This document shows, piece after piece, positions 1-9,285 of a stretch of DNA of 64,000 bases. Each line of letters begins with the position of its first letter. Position 1 is the first letter of the stretch. A model generated the notes under the pieces. It had not been told where the DNA came from. It did not search any database and was given only the letters and a program-made list of their open reading frames with translations. The DNA is from Acidimicrobiaceae bacterium. GTDB lineage: Bacteria > Actinomycetota > Acidimicrobiia > Acidimicrobiales > RAAP-2. Location of the stretch: NCBI GenBank assembly GCA_003158855.1, contig PMLJ01000030.1:18285-82284 (forward strand), read 5' to 3'. Both the position numbers and the translations under genes were made by a program.

Positions 1-101
1 CGCAAGCAATATCGAAGATGCCGTGGCGTTCTGTTCGAAGCTATTGCCGCCGAAAGCCGACGGCGTGGTGACGAGACTCGAGAGCTCGTGCGTCGAACTG
101 G

Positions 102-1085
102 CTAGTTCGGCTGTATTGAACCCGCCACCGCAGCACCAACACCGGTGTAGTCGTACGCCGTTTCGGGGCTCGCACGGACCTGTTCATCGAGGAGTTTGGC
201 GTCCTCGCCCACCAAGATCCTCCACTTGCCGGAGCGAACCCCCTCGAGGATGATCTCGGCGGCGTCAGCCGCGCTGAGTGGAGCGCTGTCGCGGAAGTCC
301 CTTCCGAACTCGCTGACCATCAATTGAAGGTCGATGATCAATTGTCGGATGTCATCGGTCGATGCTCCTACAGGAAGAACGCCTGCGCGCTCCAGGTCCG
401 CCCGCCGTCCCTCGAGATCCTCGTCACTCAGAACCGCCGGATCCACATCATCGTGGACGCGCTGGCTGTTGGCGACGATGTCGGTGCCGACGTGGCCGGG
501 CATCACGACGGCGACCTTGACGTGAGGGGCGTGGAGGCGAAGGTCCTCGATGAGCGCCTCCGAGAACCCCTTCACGGCGAACTTCGCCGTGCTGTAGGCG
601 GTGTGGGGGATTCCCGGACCGAGTGACGCCCAAAAGCCGTTGATACTGCTCGTGTTGACGAGCACCGAGTCGTCGCTCTTGATGAGCAGCGCCAAAAATG
701 CGCGGGTGCAGTAGTAGACACCCCACCAGTCGACGCCGAACGTCCGCTCCCACGTTGCGCGAGGATCGGTCACAAAACTTCCGCCCCCGGCGATGCCAGC
801 GTTGTTGAAGACGAGATCAACGTGGTCGCTGTCGTGGCGCGCAACGACTTCGTCGCGGAATCGAAGCACCTGTTCCTCGTCGCTCACGTCACAGAGATGG
901 CCAGTGACCCGTGTGCCCGGTGGCGCGCCAGCCACGGCGATTGAAACCGTCTTGGCGATGCTCTGCGCGTTGACGTCACATGTGGCGACCGAGCAGCCCT
1001 CGGCGGCCAACTGGCGAACGAGTTCACGCCCCATTCCAGATCCGCCACCGGTGACAACCGCCAACTTTTGATTGAACGAGTCCAT
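102..1085 (-). CDS. SDR-family NAD(P)-dependent oxidoreductase
   Basis: Short-chain dehydrogenase/reductase of 327 aa, expected to oxidise or reduce an alcohol/ketone in the cytoplasm. The N-terminus has the Rossmann motif TGGGSGMG, followed by CDVSD and NNAG motifs. The catalytic set is Ser (NTSS) and the YSTAK Tyr/Lys pair. A start 28 codons upstream is open, but I chose the ATG at 1085 because AGGGGG lies just upstream and the SDR fold begins immediately. The C-terminal extension of about 60 aa is longer than a minimal SDR. Substrate is unknown. The 300 bases upstream, to the secreted protein gene at 1386, show no gene. Confidence 0.85.
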   Translation of the reverse strand: MDSFNQKLAVVTGGGSGMGRELVRQLAAEGCSVATCDVNAQSIAKTVSIAVAGAPPGTRVTGHLCDVSDEEQVLRFRDEVVARHDSDHVDLVFNNAGIAGGGSFVTDPRATWERTFGVDWWGVYYCTRAFLALLIKSDDSVLVNTSSINGFWASLGPGIPHTAYSTAKFAVKGFSEALIEDLRLHAPHVKVAVVMPGHVGTDIVANSQRVHDDVDPAVLSDEDLEGRRADLERAGVLPVGASTDDIRQLIIDLQLMVSEFGRDFRDSAPLSAADAAEIILEGVRSGKWRILVGEDAKLLDEQVRASPETAYDYTGVGAAVAGSIQPN

Positions 1086-1385
1086 CCAGCCCCCTAATCC
1101 ATGAAGAGGTTCTAGCACGGCCCGTACCGCCAACCTGTCGATCGTTGGCCCCCGCAGGCGCGTCGACATCGTCTCTCGCTGACTCTGCTACGTGTCGAAC
1201 GATTATTCGGACTTCGCGAATCAGTGCGAGTTCATCATGAGCGGCATTATTGCCAAGTTCTTACAGTCCATTGAGGTACTGCTTAATACTGATGACCTAG
1301 CCTCTTCCTTGCCGTTGCCAAGGCATCCCGCACACCGTGCGATGCAGTTGGTCACCGGCATCAAATCGCAATTGAAAGGTATTCC

Positions 1386-1982
1386 ATGCGTCGTCACTCC
1401 TATCTCCCCCCGGTTGCAGCCGGACTCCTCGTCGCGGGCTCGCTCACCCTCGGCGCTGGATTCTCGACGATTGCCGGGGCGGCGACCACCACGTCAGCCT
1501 GCAGCGCCATCACGAAGGCGGCCGTCGTTCCGGACGGCTTTACCGGCGCGACATCGCCGAAGATTACCAACTACAACTACTCGAAGCCCTCGGCGAATGC
1601 CGCGAACTCTCTCGGCACGACCATTGACTTCGGAGCGAAGGCCCTGGTCGTTAGTTGCGTCAGTCCCGCCGACATCAAGAAGCTCTCGGTGACCGCGCAG
1701 GGCGCATCGAAGCCAGCGATGACGGCGACGCAGTACATGGCGTACATGGTCAAGCAATCGGCAGGCGCCATGAAGAAGACCCCGGTCGGTGGCGTGAGCG
1801 ACTACCTGGACTTCGGCAGTGGCAAGGAAGACGGCCTCGGTTCGACGGCGAAGGCCGGCAGTGTCCGCCTTGACGCATGGGTCGCGGGAAACTACATCGT
1901 CTTGACCTTCACGGCTCCGGTGGCTACGACGCCATCGAAGGCCTTGCTTAGTTTCATTAAGACAACCGGGAAGGTCCTCTAG
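1386..1982 (+). CDS. Secreted hypothetical protein
   Basis: Protein of 198 aa with a typical Sec signal peptide: positively charged MRRH start, hydrophobic core at about residues 8-30 and a likely AGA cleavage site near residue 32. The mature part is Thr/Ala/Ser-rich and has two cysteines that could pair. GAAAGG upstream of the ATG is a good ribosome binding site. I do not recognise the family. It ends 9 bases before the convergent aldehyde dehydrogenase gene. Confidence 0.7.
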   Translation: MRRHSYLPPVAAGLLVAGSLTLGAGFSTIAGAATTTSACSAITKAAVVPDGFTGATSPKITNYNYSKPSANAANSLGTTIDFGAKALVVSCVSPADIKKLSVTAQGASKPAMTATQYMAYMVKQSAGAMKKTPVGGVSDYLDFGSGKEDGLGSTAKAGSVRLDAWVAGNYIVLTFTAPVATTPSKALLSFIKTTGKVL

Positions 1983-1991
1983 GAGATTCCG

Positions 1992-3524
1992 CTACCCGTG
2001 AGGAGGCCAACCCGGGATCGGTCCGCGCCCTGATGGGAAGCGAACATTCTTCGCCCGAACGAACTCGTGCAGGGTCTCGGGTCCGTACTCACGCCCGTAG
2101 CCGCTTCCCTTGACGCCTCCGAACGGCGAGCCGATGAAGGTTCGACGGGTGTAGTTGTTGACGAAGACCATGCCCACCTCAAGGCGCTGGGCCAGATGGC
2201 TCGCGCGAACCTCGTCGCGCGTGCAGATTGCGGCAGTCAGTCCGTACTGGGTGCCGTTGGCGATGGCGACCGCCTCATCGTCGGTGTCGTAGCGCATCAG
2301 GCAAGCCACCGGGCCGAAGATCTCGTCCTGAGCGACGGTCATCTGCTCGGTCACGTCGCCGAGGACGCAGGGCGCGACGAAGAATCCATGGGAGAACTCG
2401 GGATCATCGGCCAACTCACCCTGGTAGAGGAGGCGCGCGCCTTCCTTGACCCCCGCTACCGCGTACTGTCTCGCCCGCTCTTGCTGGCGCGCGTCGACAA
2501 GTGGACCGATGTCAGTCGAAGCCTCGAGAGGATGGCCGACGACAAGTTTGGACGTCTTATCGACGAATCGGCTGGCGAACTCCTCGTAGAGCGACGAGTG
2601 CACCAGTATTCGTGACGTTGACGTGCAGGCTTCGCCCTGGTTGTAGAACATCCCCTCGATCGCGATCGCGACGGCGTCCTCGAGGTCCGCGTCATCAAGG
2701 ACGATGAGCGCGTTTTTGCCACCCAGCTCCAGGGTGGCGTAGGTGAGGTTCTTCGCGGCGCTTTCCATGACCCGCCGTCCGGTTGCGGTGGATCCGGTGA
2801 ACGAGATGCGCTCCACCCTCGGGTGCGAGGCCAACGCAGCGCCGGCGGAGATTCCGCCCACCGCATTGATGACGCCGGGTGGAAGGACCTCATTCGCGAT
2901 CTCGACCAAGCGCATCACGGTGAGCGGCGCCTGCTCGCCGGGTTTGATGACCACGGTGTTGCCAACGGCAAGTGCCGGCGCACACTTCTTCGAGAAATGG
3001 ATCGGGGGCCAATTGAAGGGGAGGATGGCCGCGACGACGCCGTAGGGTTCGTACGCGACGCGGGCTTCGATGGGGCCCTGATCGAGGATCTGGCCGTGCA
3101 CCGTGTCGGCGATGCCGGCGTAGTAGTCGAAGCTCGAGTGGCTCGAGACGACATCGACCCGCAGCGCATCGCGCTTCGGCTTTCCCACTTCGCGGGCGCA
3201 CAGTTCGCCCAGTTCCTCCGCGTGTTCGCGGATACGGACGGCGACCTGTCGCATGAGCGCCCCACGCTCCTTCGGGGAGAGCTGCCGCCAGGTGTCTTCG
3301 TAGGCGCGTCGGGAGTCCATGACCGCACGGTTAACCATCTCGTCATCCGCCGCCACCACCCGTGCCAGGGGTCGCCCGTTCACCGCCTCGAGGACCTCGA
3401 AGGTGTCCGCGCCGTCGGTGTCGACGAACGAGCCGCCGATGAATGATCCCCATACGGGTCGGTGTCGCAACAGCTCATCGGTGATGCTCGAGTCAACGCC
3501 CGGGCGTTTCTGAGAAACTGTCAT
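1992..3524 (-). CDS. Aldehyde dehydrogenase (NAD(P)+)
   Basis: ALDH-superfamily enzyme of 510 aa, the usual length, oxidising an aldehyde to its acid or thioester. Visible motifs are FNWPP near the cofactor site, the general-base Glu in LELGGKNA, the catalytic Cys in GEACTS, and EIFGPV near the C-terminus. I placed the start at the ATG at 3524 because AAAAGGGA lies 5 bases upstream; eight further in-frame codons precede it without a better site. It may be an acyclic or aromatic aldehyde dehydrogenase, but the substrate cannot be read from sequence. Confidence 0.9.
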   Translation of the reverse strand: MTVSQKRPGVDSSITDELLRHRPVWGSFIGGSFVDTDGADTFEVLEAVNGRPLARVVAADDEMVNRAVMDSRRAYEDTWRQLSPKERGALMRQVAVRIREHAEELGELCAREVGKPKRDALRVDVVSSHSSFDYYAGIADTVHGQILDQGPIEARVAYEPYGVVAAILPFNWPPIHFSKKCAPALAVGNTVVIKPGEQAPLTVMRLVEIANEVLPPGVINAVGGISAGAALASHPRVERISFTGSTATGRRVMESAAKNLTYATLELGGKNALIVLDDADLEDAVAIAIEGMFYNQGEACTSTSRILVHSSLYEEFASRFVDKTSKLVVGHPLEASTDIGPLVDARQQERARQYAVAGVKEGARLLYQGELADDPEFSHGFFVAPCVLGDVTEQMTVAQDEIFGPVACLMRYDTDDEAVAIANGTQYGLTAAICTRDEVRASHLAQRLEVGMVFVNNYTRRTFIGSPFGGVKGSGYGREYGPETLHEFVRAKNVRFPSGRGPIPGWPPHG

Positions 3525-3711
3525 TTCGTCCCTTTTCTCGAGAATCATCGTCCCGGAAGGCTGCTCTCGGGTTGTGGACCACCTTACCGACGCCGGCCGG
3601 AGCTTTGCGTTGAAGAAAATTCAATCGGCGAGGGTCGCGTCGTCATGGTCTCTGGCGTGAAGAGTTCGTCGCGATGACCACGAAACGAGGTCCAGGTTGA
3701 GCCGCCGAGGG

Positions 3712-4623
3712 TCAGGTCAACGCACGATCCGTCACCACCTGCGAAAGCGCGCCCTCGATGGAGTCGAGTTCAACCGCCGGCATGTACGTTCGTCGTAGGT
3801 TGATCAGCGTTGCGATCGAAGCGCGATCAACTTTTCCGTTCGCGATGAGCCCGGTCGTCGGGGCCAACAGGCACTCGTGGTGGGCGCGAGCCTCCGTTTC
3901 GGTGAGGCCGAGTAGCAGCATGGCGGCTTCAACGACTTCGGCTTCCCTCGTCCCCGTGACGATCTCGTTCGCGGTCGTGAGCATCACGTCGATGAATCTC
4001 CGTTTGGAGTCATCGTTCTTCGATTGCTGGGTGTCGAGGGATGCGAGCACCGTTCCGAGGTACGGACCGAGTTCCACGGCGGAGCTCACGATGGTGCAAC
4101 CCGCACCCCGGGCTCGCAGTTCGTTGCCCGCGTTGAGGATGGTAGCCGCGCAGCCACCTTCGACCAGGGCTGACGCCCGGCGCGGCGTCGAGCCGAGGGC
4201 TTCGACTGCGTAGTCGCCTGGATGAAGACCTTCGCGCTCCAGCAGTGCGTAGGCGACGAAGGCGAAGCCTGATCCCGCCACGTCAACGCCGACCGTCTTG
4301 CCACGGAGATCTTCGGGCGAACCGATCGATGGGGCGGTGCAGAGCGACAGTCCGAGACCTCGATCGATCGCGCTCTCGATTCGTACCGGGAGGTTTCGCC
4401 CTAGCGGATTGTGGGACAGGAACCTGTAGGCGAGGACGTTGTCGGGACTCGTGAAGATGAGGTCGAACTCTCCCGAACCGAGGGAGTTGAACTGCGCGGG
4501 AGACGAAGTCACCGAGGTTTCATGAACGTCAATTCCGGCCCTGTTGAGACTTCCGTCGTTGCGCGCTAGGTGAATCAACACGGACCGAGTGAACGTGCCG
4601 ACGTTCAGTTGGGTATCTTGCAT
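3712..4623 (-). CDS. Periplasmic-binding-protein-like (NMT1/THI5 or SsuA type) protein without signal peptide
   Basis: About 303 aa with the two-lobe solute-binding fold of NMT1/THI5/SsuA-like proteins: EFDLIFTSPDN, then LRGKTVGVDVAGSG, then a second lobe with a helical tail. No signal peptide or lipobox is present and no ABC permease or ATPase is adjacent, so it may be cytoplasmic or orphaned. The start is uncertain: the ATG at 4623 has no clear Shine-Dalgarno, and a TTG lies 17 codons upstream. It may bind an organosulfur or pyrimidine-like ligand; this is family inference only. Confidence 0.6.
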   Translation of the reverse strand: MQDTQLNVGTFTRSVLIHLARNDGSLNRAGIDVHETSVTSSPAQFNSLGSGEFDLIFTSPDNVLAYRFLSHNPLGRNLPVRIESAIDRGLGLSLCTAPSIGSPEDLRGKTVGVDVAGSGFAFVAYALLEREGLHPGDYAVEALGSTPRRASALVEGGCAATILNAGNELRARGAGCTIVSSAVELGPYLGTVLASLDTQQSKNDDSKRRFIDVMLTTANEIVTGTREAEVVEAAMLLLGLTETEARAHHECLLAPTTGLIANGKVDRASIATLINLRRTYMPAVELDSIEGALSQVVTDRALT

Positions 4624-4796
4624 GGCGCCATGATGCCACGCCCGGAAGACGGCTTCGTTACCGAGTGCGCTCAAGGGGCCCTGTGCGAGTTCCTGGAGCG
4701 ATCCGAAATCATCGAAGTGCGCTCAACTCGCTGCGCGTGGCGAGGTTGTGGCTTGAGCGAATCTTCGCGCGCTGAATCCGGATCCGCGTCCATCGT

Positions 4797-6032
4797 TCAC
4801 ACGTGCGATGGCACGCGGGGTTGTTTCCGGCCAGCCAGCAAGAACACCAGCAGCGCCAACGTCGCGCATCCGGCGGCGAATGTGAAGGTCGCCCAAGAAC
4901 CGACCAGCGACCAGAGCAATCCGCCAATCACTGAAGCCGATACCAGACCGATACTGATGATGGTTTGCAGCAGGCCGAAGATGCCCGCGGCCTCGTTATC
5001 GTTCTCTATGAAACTCCCAACGAGCGCCCTCGACACACTGTCGGTCATCGCGATGTAGAAGCCGTAGATGGTGAAGAGAACCCACACTCCAATCACGGAC
5101 CTGTTGAGGGCGAAACCGATGTACACGACCACGTAGATGACGATGCCCGCTGCATAGACGCGTCTCGGGCCGACCCTGTCCGCCAAGCTTCCGGCGGGAG
5201 TCGATGCGGCGCCGTAGACGAAGTTGTAGGCGACATAGGCAAGGACGACGAACGACAGGCTCAACCCAACGTTCTTCGAACGCAGGATGAGGAAGCTATC
5301 CGAACTGTTTCCGAGGGCGAAGAGCCCACTAGCGAGCAAGAAGATCTTAAGTTCCCGCGGCTGGGACCGAAGATTGAGGATTGGAGATGTTGCGTCGACC
5401 TCACCGGCCGCACGTGCCTTGCGCGTTGCGACCCTTGCTTCTTCTCTCGGCGTGGCATCTCGCACGAAGAGAACCACGAGGACGCCAATCACCGAGGGGA
5501 CAAGCGCGATGTACAGAACGGTCCGTATGTCACCGCTGAAAGCCCGAAGCAGGATCAGAGCGATCAACGGCCCGACGACCGCGCCAGCGCTATCCAGACT
5601 TTGCTGGAGCCCGAACACGAGGCCTCGATTCGTGGCGTTGGTGGCATCGAGCAAGAGGGCATCGCGGGCGCCGGTACGGATGCCCTTGCCGAATTTATCG
5701 AGGGCTCTGCCGACGAACACCAGGCCCCAGGTACTCGACAACGCCACGACAAGCTTTGACACCGTCGAAGCGAAGTATCCGAAGAAGACGAAAGGCTTGC
5801 GCTTTCCCAGTCGATCCGACCAGCGACCAAACAAGGTCTTGAATACTGCGGCACTTCCCTCGGCGACGCCGTCGATAAGGCCGAGGATGGCCACCGGCGC
5901 GCCCAGCACCTGTGTGATGAAGATGGGCAACAGTGGATAGAGCATTTCACTCGCGATGTCGTTGAAGAAACTGACGACGCCAAGAATCCACACCGAGCCC
6001 GGTAGTTTCTTCATCGATCTGTTTTTCTGCAT
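4797..6032 (-). CDS. MFS transporter
   Basis: Major facilitator superfamily permease of 411 aa with about 12 hydrophobic segments. The conserved loop 2-3 motif appears as GRWSDRLGKRKP, and a second MFS signature as ADRVGPRRV after the central loop. Of three possible ATGs, 6032 has GAGGG five bases upstream and is preferred. The N-terminal FFNDIASEMLYPLLP resembles MFS groups annotated as drug or sugar-phosphate-like permeases; the substrate is not predictable. Confidence 0.85.
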   Translation of the reverse strand: MQKNRSMKKLPGSVWILGVVSFFNDIASEMLYPLLPIFITQVLGAPVAILGLIDGVAEGSAAVFKTLFGRWSDRLGKRKPFVFFGYFASTVSKLVVALSSTWGLVFVGRALDKFGKGIRTGARDALLLDATNATNRGLVFGLQQSLDSAGAVVGPLIALILLRAFSGDIRTVLYIALVPSVIGVLVVLFVRDATPREEARVATRKARAAGEVDATSPILNLRSQPRELKIFLLASGLFALGNSSDSFLILRSKNVGLSLSFVVLAYVAYNFVYGAASTPAGSLADRVGPRRVYAAGIVIYVVVYIGFALNRSVIGVWVLFTIYGFYIAMTDSVSRALVGSFIENDNEAAGIFGLLQTIISIGLVSASVIGGLLWSLVGSWATFTFAAGCATLALLVFLLAGRKQPRVPSHV

Positions 6033-6871
6033 CCCAACCCTCGACCAGTCGTCCAAGCTGCGAAGTGCGGATTCCAGTTGACACGCCGAACGACATCAGC
6101 GTTCACTTCATTTCGCTGATGTTACCGCCCGACGTGGCTGAGCGAAGGTGAGTCCGGTTTTGGGTCTTCGCCTCGTTCTCAGCAGGTTCGTCCACTACCG
6201 AGCGGCCGATGAGTGCACTGGAATACGGGAACGGTCCGCTTGGGTCACCGGGAGCGATGCGCCGACCCTTTGGGCGAAGTGTTGTAACGCTTGGCTCTAG
6301 GGCCTTCCGTGGTGAAGTACAAGCATCCAGAGGACGGGGCGGGCTGGGCTCTTCCGTCAATTGGACCGTCGTATGTTTCGAGGAAGGCCGGCTCATGAGG
6401 GCGTGGATAGCGACCGGTCTTGAGGATATGAACATTGCGAGATTGGAAGGTGACTTTCAAATCGACGCCATGTTCCGACTTTTCGACCACTACGACCGTT
6501 ACGGCATCACGGGCAACTCGAATGGCCTCAGCGGGGTCTTGAACCTTGCTCCGACGAGTCTTGAGCAATGCGTGGGCCGCAATCCTTGGCGTCATCGCAG
6601 GTACGGAAGAGGTTGGACGCAGCCTGGAAATGGACGAGTATCAGACGATTGAAAGATCAACTGAGACAGGCGTCCGCCCCGTGTTGGCTAATGGTAGGAC
6701 GGCGGGTTGTTCAGGCGAGGAGAGCATGAGTCACTCGACGCATTGCGGATCGTCGCATAGGACAGACCATTCCGAAGGGCGATGGAGCGGGTCATTTGGA
6801 GTGACTCCTAGAGCGTCCTCAGGCGAGTTGGTTAAAACACGCCAATCGCTGGGTTAAATCCGTTTGATCAG
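6033..6871. other. Intergenic or decayed region with no confident gene
   Basis: About 840 bases. Open frames exist on both strands (notably 6209-6652 forward and 6245-6595 reverse) but none has a recognisable domain, a good ribosome binding site or protein-like composition. The part near 6400-6530 looks the most coding-like and may be a gene remnant. Confidence 0.4.
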
Positions 6872-7081
6872 TTAGGAATGACCAGGAATCGTGTAGCGCG
6901 CGAATAGATGAACACCGACGAATATCCAAATCAGAATCAGGACTACTCGACCAAGGATCCGTGATGCGAGCATTGCTCCGAGTCGAGCCAGTGTCGAGAT
7001 TCTCGCGGGGCGGAGTCGTCCGAGCACTTCAATGAGGAGACCTGCACCGAGCAGCACGAGCCAACCGATTGTTGCGTACAT
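6872..7081 (-). CDS. Small membrane protein (DUF6186-like)
   Basis: 69 aa with two hydrophobic segments (about residues 4-20 and 42-60) separated by a basic loop rich in Arg. It follows the 143-aa membrane protein after a one-base gap, so the pair is probably translationally coupled. Length and layout resemble the small actinobacterial DUF6186 membrane proteins; that assignment is from memory of the family pattern. The start ATG at 7081 is chosen because it directly follows the upstream stop. Confidence 0.55.
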   Translation of the reverse strand: MYATIGWLVLLGAGLLIEVLGRLRPARISTLARLGAMLASRILGRVVLILIWIFVGVHLFARYTIPGHS

Positions 7082-7082
7082 C

Positions 7083-7514
7083 TCAGCGCGAACTCTCTTG
7101 AAGTTCCCGCCGCATGCGCCAGAGCCAATTCGTCCCGACCAGCAGCCAAAGGATGTAGAGGATGCTGCGTTCCCAGCGCGTCGCCAGTAGATGATCCACG
7201 GCGGTGCTGAGTGTGGGGAAGCTTTGGGACCGACCACCGAGCGCTAGCCCGATGTCTTCGAGAACTGTTGCGCAGATGAGTACGGCCAACCATGGGGCAA
7301 TGCTCGTGAGCGACGGGTGGCCAGCTCTCATTCGGTAGTAGTTCGCAGTATCTGGCCGCCGGCGCGAAAAGGCGCCCATGGCCGCGCACGTCACCACTGC
7401 GAGGATTGAGGGGATCGCGACGAGCACGTAGGAGAGCGTGGTGAACGGGCGAACACCTGCGGCCCACCACGCGTAGGTGAGGATAATCACTGCAGCGACC
7501 ATGAGGCGCTTCAC
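7083..7514 (-). CDS. Conserved-type membrane protein, function unknown
   Basis: 143 aa with about four hydrophobic segments (residues 4-22, 26-46, 72-90 and 117-132). No catalytic motif is visible. It forms a two-gene unit with the downstream 69-aa membrane protein. Such pairs of small membrane genes are common in actinobacteria; no function can be given. Confidence 0.6.
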   Translation of the reverse strand: MKRLMVAAVIILTYAWWAAGVRPFTTLSYVLVAIPSILAVVTCAAMGAFSRRRPDTANYYRMRAGHPSLTSIAPWLAVLICATVLEDIGLALGGRSQSFPTLSTAVDHLLATRWERSILYILWLLVGTNWLWRMRRELQESSR

Positions 7515-7734
7515 GAGGTCAGACTACCGAATGACGACATCGCGCGGATGGTTGTGGCCCACACGGTGAGAATAGATTGCGACGTTTGTCCCGTACGGCA
7601 CTTGATGTCGAGAAGAAAATACGTCACTACTCGCTCGTCCCACTGGGCACCGAGTGGATTGACGGCATGTGTGATCTCCGCTGAATGGAAGTGCTCGTGC
7701 GCTGGGACCGGCCACGACGAACGTCAGTATCAAT

Positions 7735-8026
7735 TACCTGAACTCGTGCGGCGTCTCGGGCTAACCCACGGCAAGATGTCGACGGCCTTCGGCAAAGATC
7801 CGGTGGAGACGTTGCGCGAACACGTGTGGGTTGCTCCGTTCCAAGAGGACCGCATCACTCCGTCATCGATGCGCTCGGGGTGGACCACGTGATGATGGGC
7901 TCGAACTGGCCGCGCCCGAAGGGACTAGCGATTCCATCGACCTTCCTCGAGGACGTCGCGGAGCTATCGCCCGATCAGCAGCGCCGTGTCATAAGCAACA
8001 ACCTGAGTGGGCTAATCACGTCCTAA
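7735..8026 (+). pseudogene. Remnant of an amidohydrolase (amidohydrolase_2 family), C-terminal part
   Basis: Two frames together read as the C-terminal part of a metal-dependent amidohydrolase: LTHGKMSTAFGKDPVETL and HVWVAPF in one frame, then after a shift near 7855, GVDHVMMGSNWPRPKG and an SPDQQRRV..NNL ending in the other. The Asp-containing segment of this family is usually GSDWP; here it is GSNWP. The N-terminal metal-binding half is absent, so this is a truncated and frameshifted relic. A second, intact member of the family lies at 31,984. Confidence 0.6.
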
Positions 8027-8171
8027 GGCCGCGAGGGCGCGGCAATGCAGGGACCCTCAGTTGATCGTCATCGTCATCGACGAGAATCGGGCGTTCGCTG
8101 GCGGCAACGAGATCGAGCTGATGACCGTCACGGTTCGAACGACGCTCGCGCATGGCTGCGCGAGCGCTGGC

Positions 8172-8900
8172 TCAGGTTCCCATCTTGGTGAGGTTGGCGC
8201 TCGTCACGCTTGCTCGAACGCCCCCGATGAGCAGCCGGAGCCCGCTTTCGAACTGCTCATTGCCGAGGTTCGCGATGCGGCTGAGACCGATCTTGGCGAT
8301 CAGCGGGTACTTGCTCGCATCAACATAGTTTGGTTGGGACTCGTCGGTCCTGTCGCCACCTTGTCCGTTCGAACTGCGCCCCGTTTCGAGTCCGTGTTCC
8401 AGGATCACGAAGCCGCGCACGAAGTTCGAGGACGCGTTGAATGCGACGGTGGCCTCTTCAAGGGAGAGTCCGTTTTGAACGAGATAGGAGAGCCCGAATT
8501 CGAGATGGTGAAGCACTGATGGGCGCATCGCAGCTCGCTCGAAGAGGAACTGAATCCGATAGGCGAAGACCTCGCGGTAGACGGGACTCGTCTCCGTCAC
8601 GATTCGGAATTCCGCGAAGTACCGGTACAGCTCTTCGTGCCACGGTCCGTCCCCGAAGGGAGGCAGGTCGTGGTAGATCTGGTACGAGACGCGGTCAGTG
8701 AGAGCCTGGAGCAGTTCGTCCTTGCTCCGGAAGTACCAGTAGATGCTGGTGACCCCCGAGTTCATGCGCTTGGCGAGTGCGCCCATGCTGAGTTGGGCCA
8801 AGCCGTTCTTCTCGATCAGTTGGGTGGCCGCCTCGAGGATCTCCTCCTGACTGAGCGATCCGCGCGCCCGCCGTGAACTGGTCCTCTCGGTATTCGCCAT
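8172..8900 (-). CDS. TetR-family transcriptional regulator
   Basis: 242 aa. The N-terminal TetR DNA-binding domain covers about residues 15-65 (ILEAATQLI, then MGALAKRM and SIYWYFRSKDELL). The C-terminal half is a helical ligand-binding domain with a low-complexity Asp/Gly/Ser stretch near residue 185. The start was set to MANTERTS (8900) rather than the ATG four codons upstream. No divergent target gene is obvious; the next gene, the L,D-transpeptidase, begins 385 bases away on the other strand. Confidence 0.85.
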   Translation of the reverse strand: MANTERTSSRRARGSLSQEEILEAATQLIEKNGLAQLSMGALAKRMNSGVTSIYWYFRSKDELLQALTDRVSYQIYHDLPPFGDGPWHEELYRYFAEFRIVTETSPVYREVFAYRIQFLFERAAMRPSVLHHLEFGLSYLVQNGLSLEEATVAFNASSNFVRGFVILEHGLETGRSSNGQGGDRTDESQPNYVDASKYPLIAKIGLSRIANLGNEQFESGLRLLIGGVRASVTSANLTKMGT

Positions 8901-9285
8901 CAGCGTGAACACCCGAGACCAAGCAGTTCCAAGGGCGGGAGCGTCGCACGCGTAGTTGCCGCGATCGTGGAGGAGCCGAATGCCCGGCCGGCGACCCTCG
9001 GTTTCTCTCCGTCCGACACCGCTTGCTCCAACTGTCGGGCGGATCGATCAAGAGGTCAACCCGTACGTGTCGGCGGTTTTCCCGCCCGCGTTTGGGAGCG
9101 GCGACGAGACGATGATGCGCGCCATTCGTCACGAGACCCGCCTCCCGGACGAACTCGCGCCTTGGCGTGCAGGTGCCGCTCGAGTCTTTCTTCGTCGTGA
9201 GACGACCCACGATCACTTTTCGGTTTCGGACGATTCGGGCAGTTCGGCACTTGACATGGCCGTGTTCGAGTTCCATGATGCGCGC
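8901..9285. other. Intergenic region between tetR-type gene and L,D-transpeptidase
   Basis: 385 bases between divergent genes. Open reading on the forward strand continues into the transpeptidase frame but lacks protein-like features, so it is treated as non-coding and promoter-bearing. No clear promoter or operator could be assigned by eye. Confidence 0.4.

Noticed and set aside
1..105. Possible end of a forward gene at the left edge
   Set aside because: Two frames are open (one stops at 103-105) but neither shows a recognisable C-terminus, so no call was made.
6209..6652. Open frames on both strands at 6.2-6.65 kb
   Set aside because: No domain, no ribosome binding site, and the two frames contradict each other.
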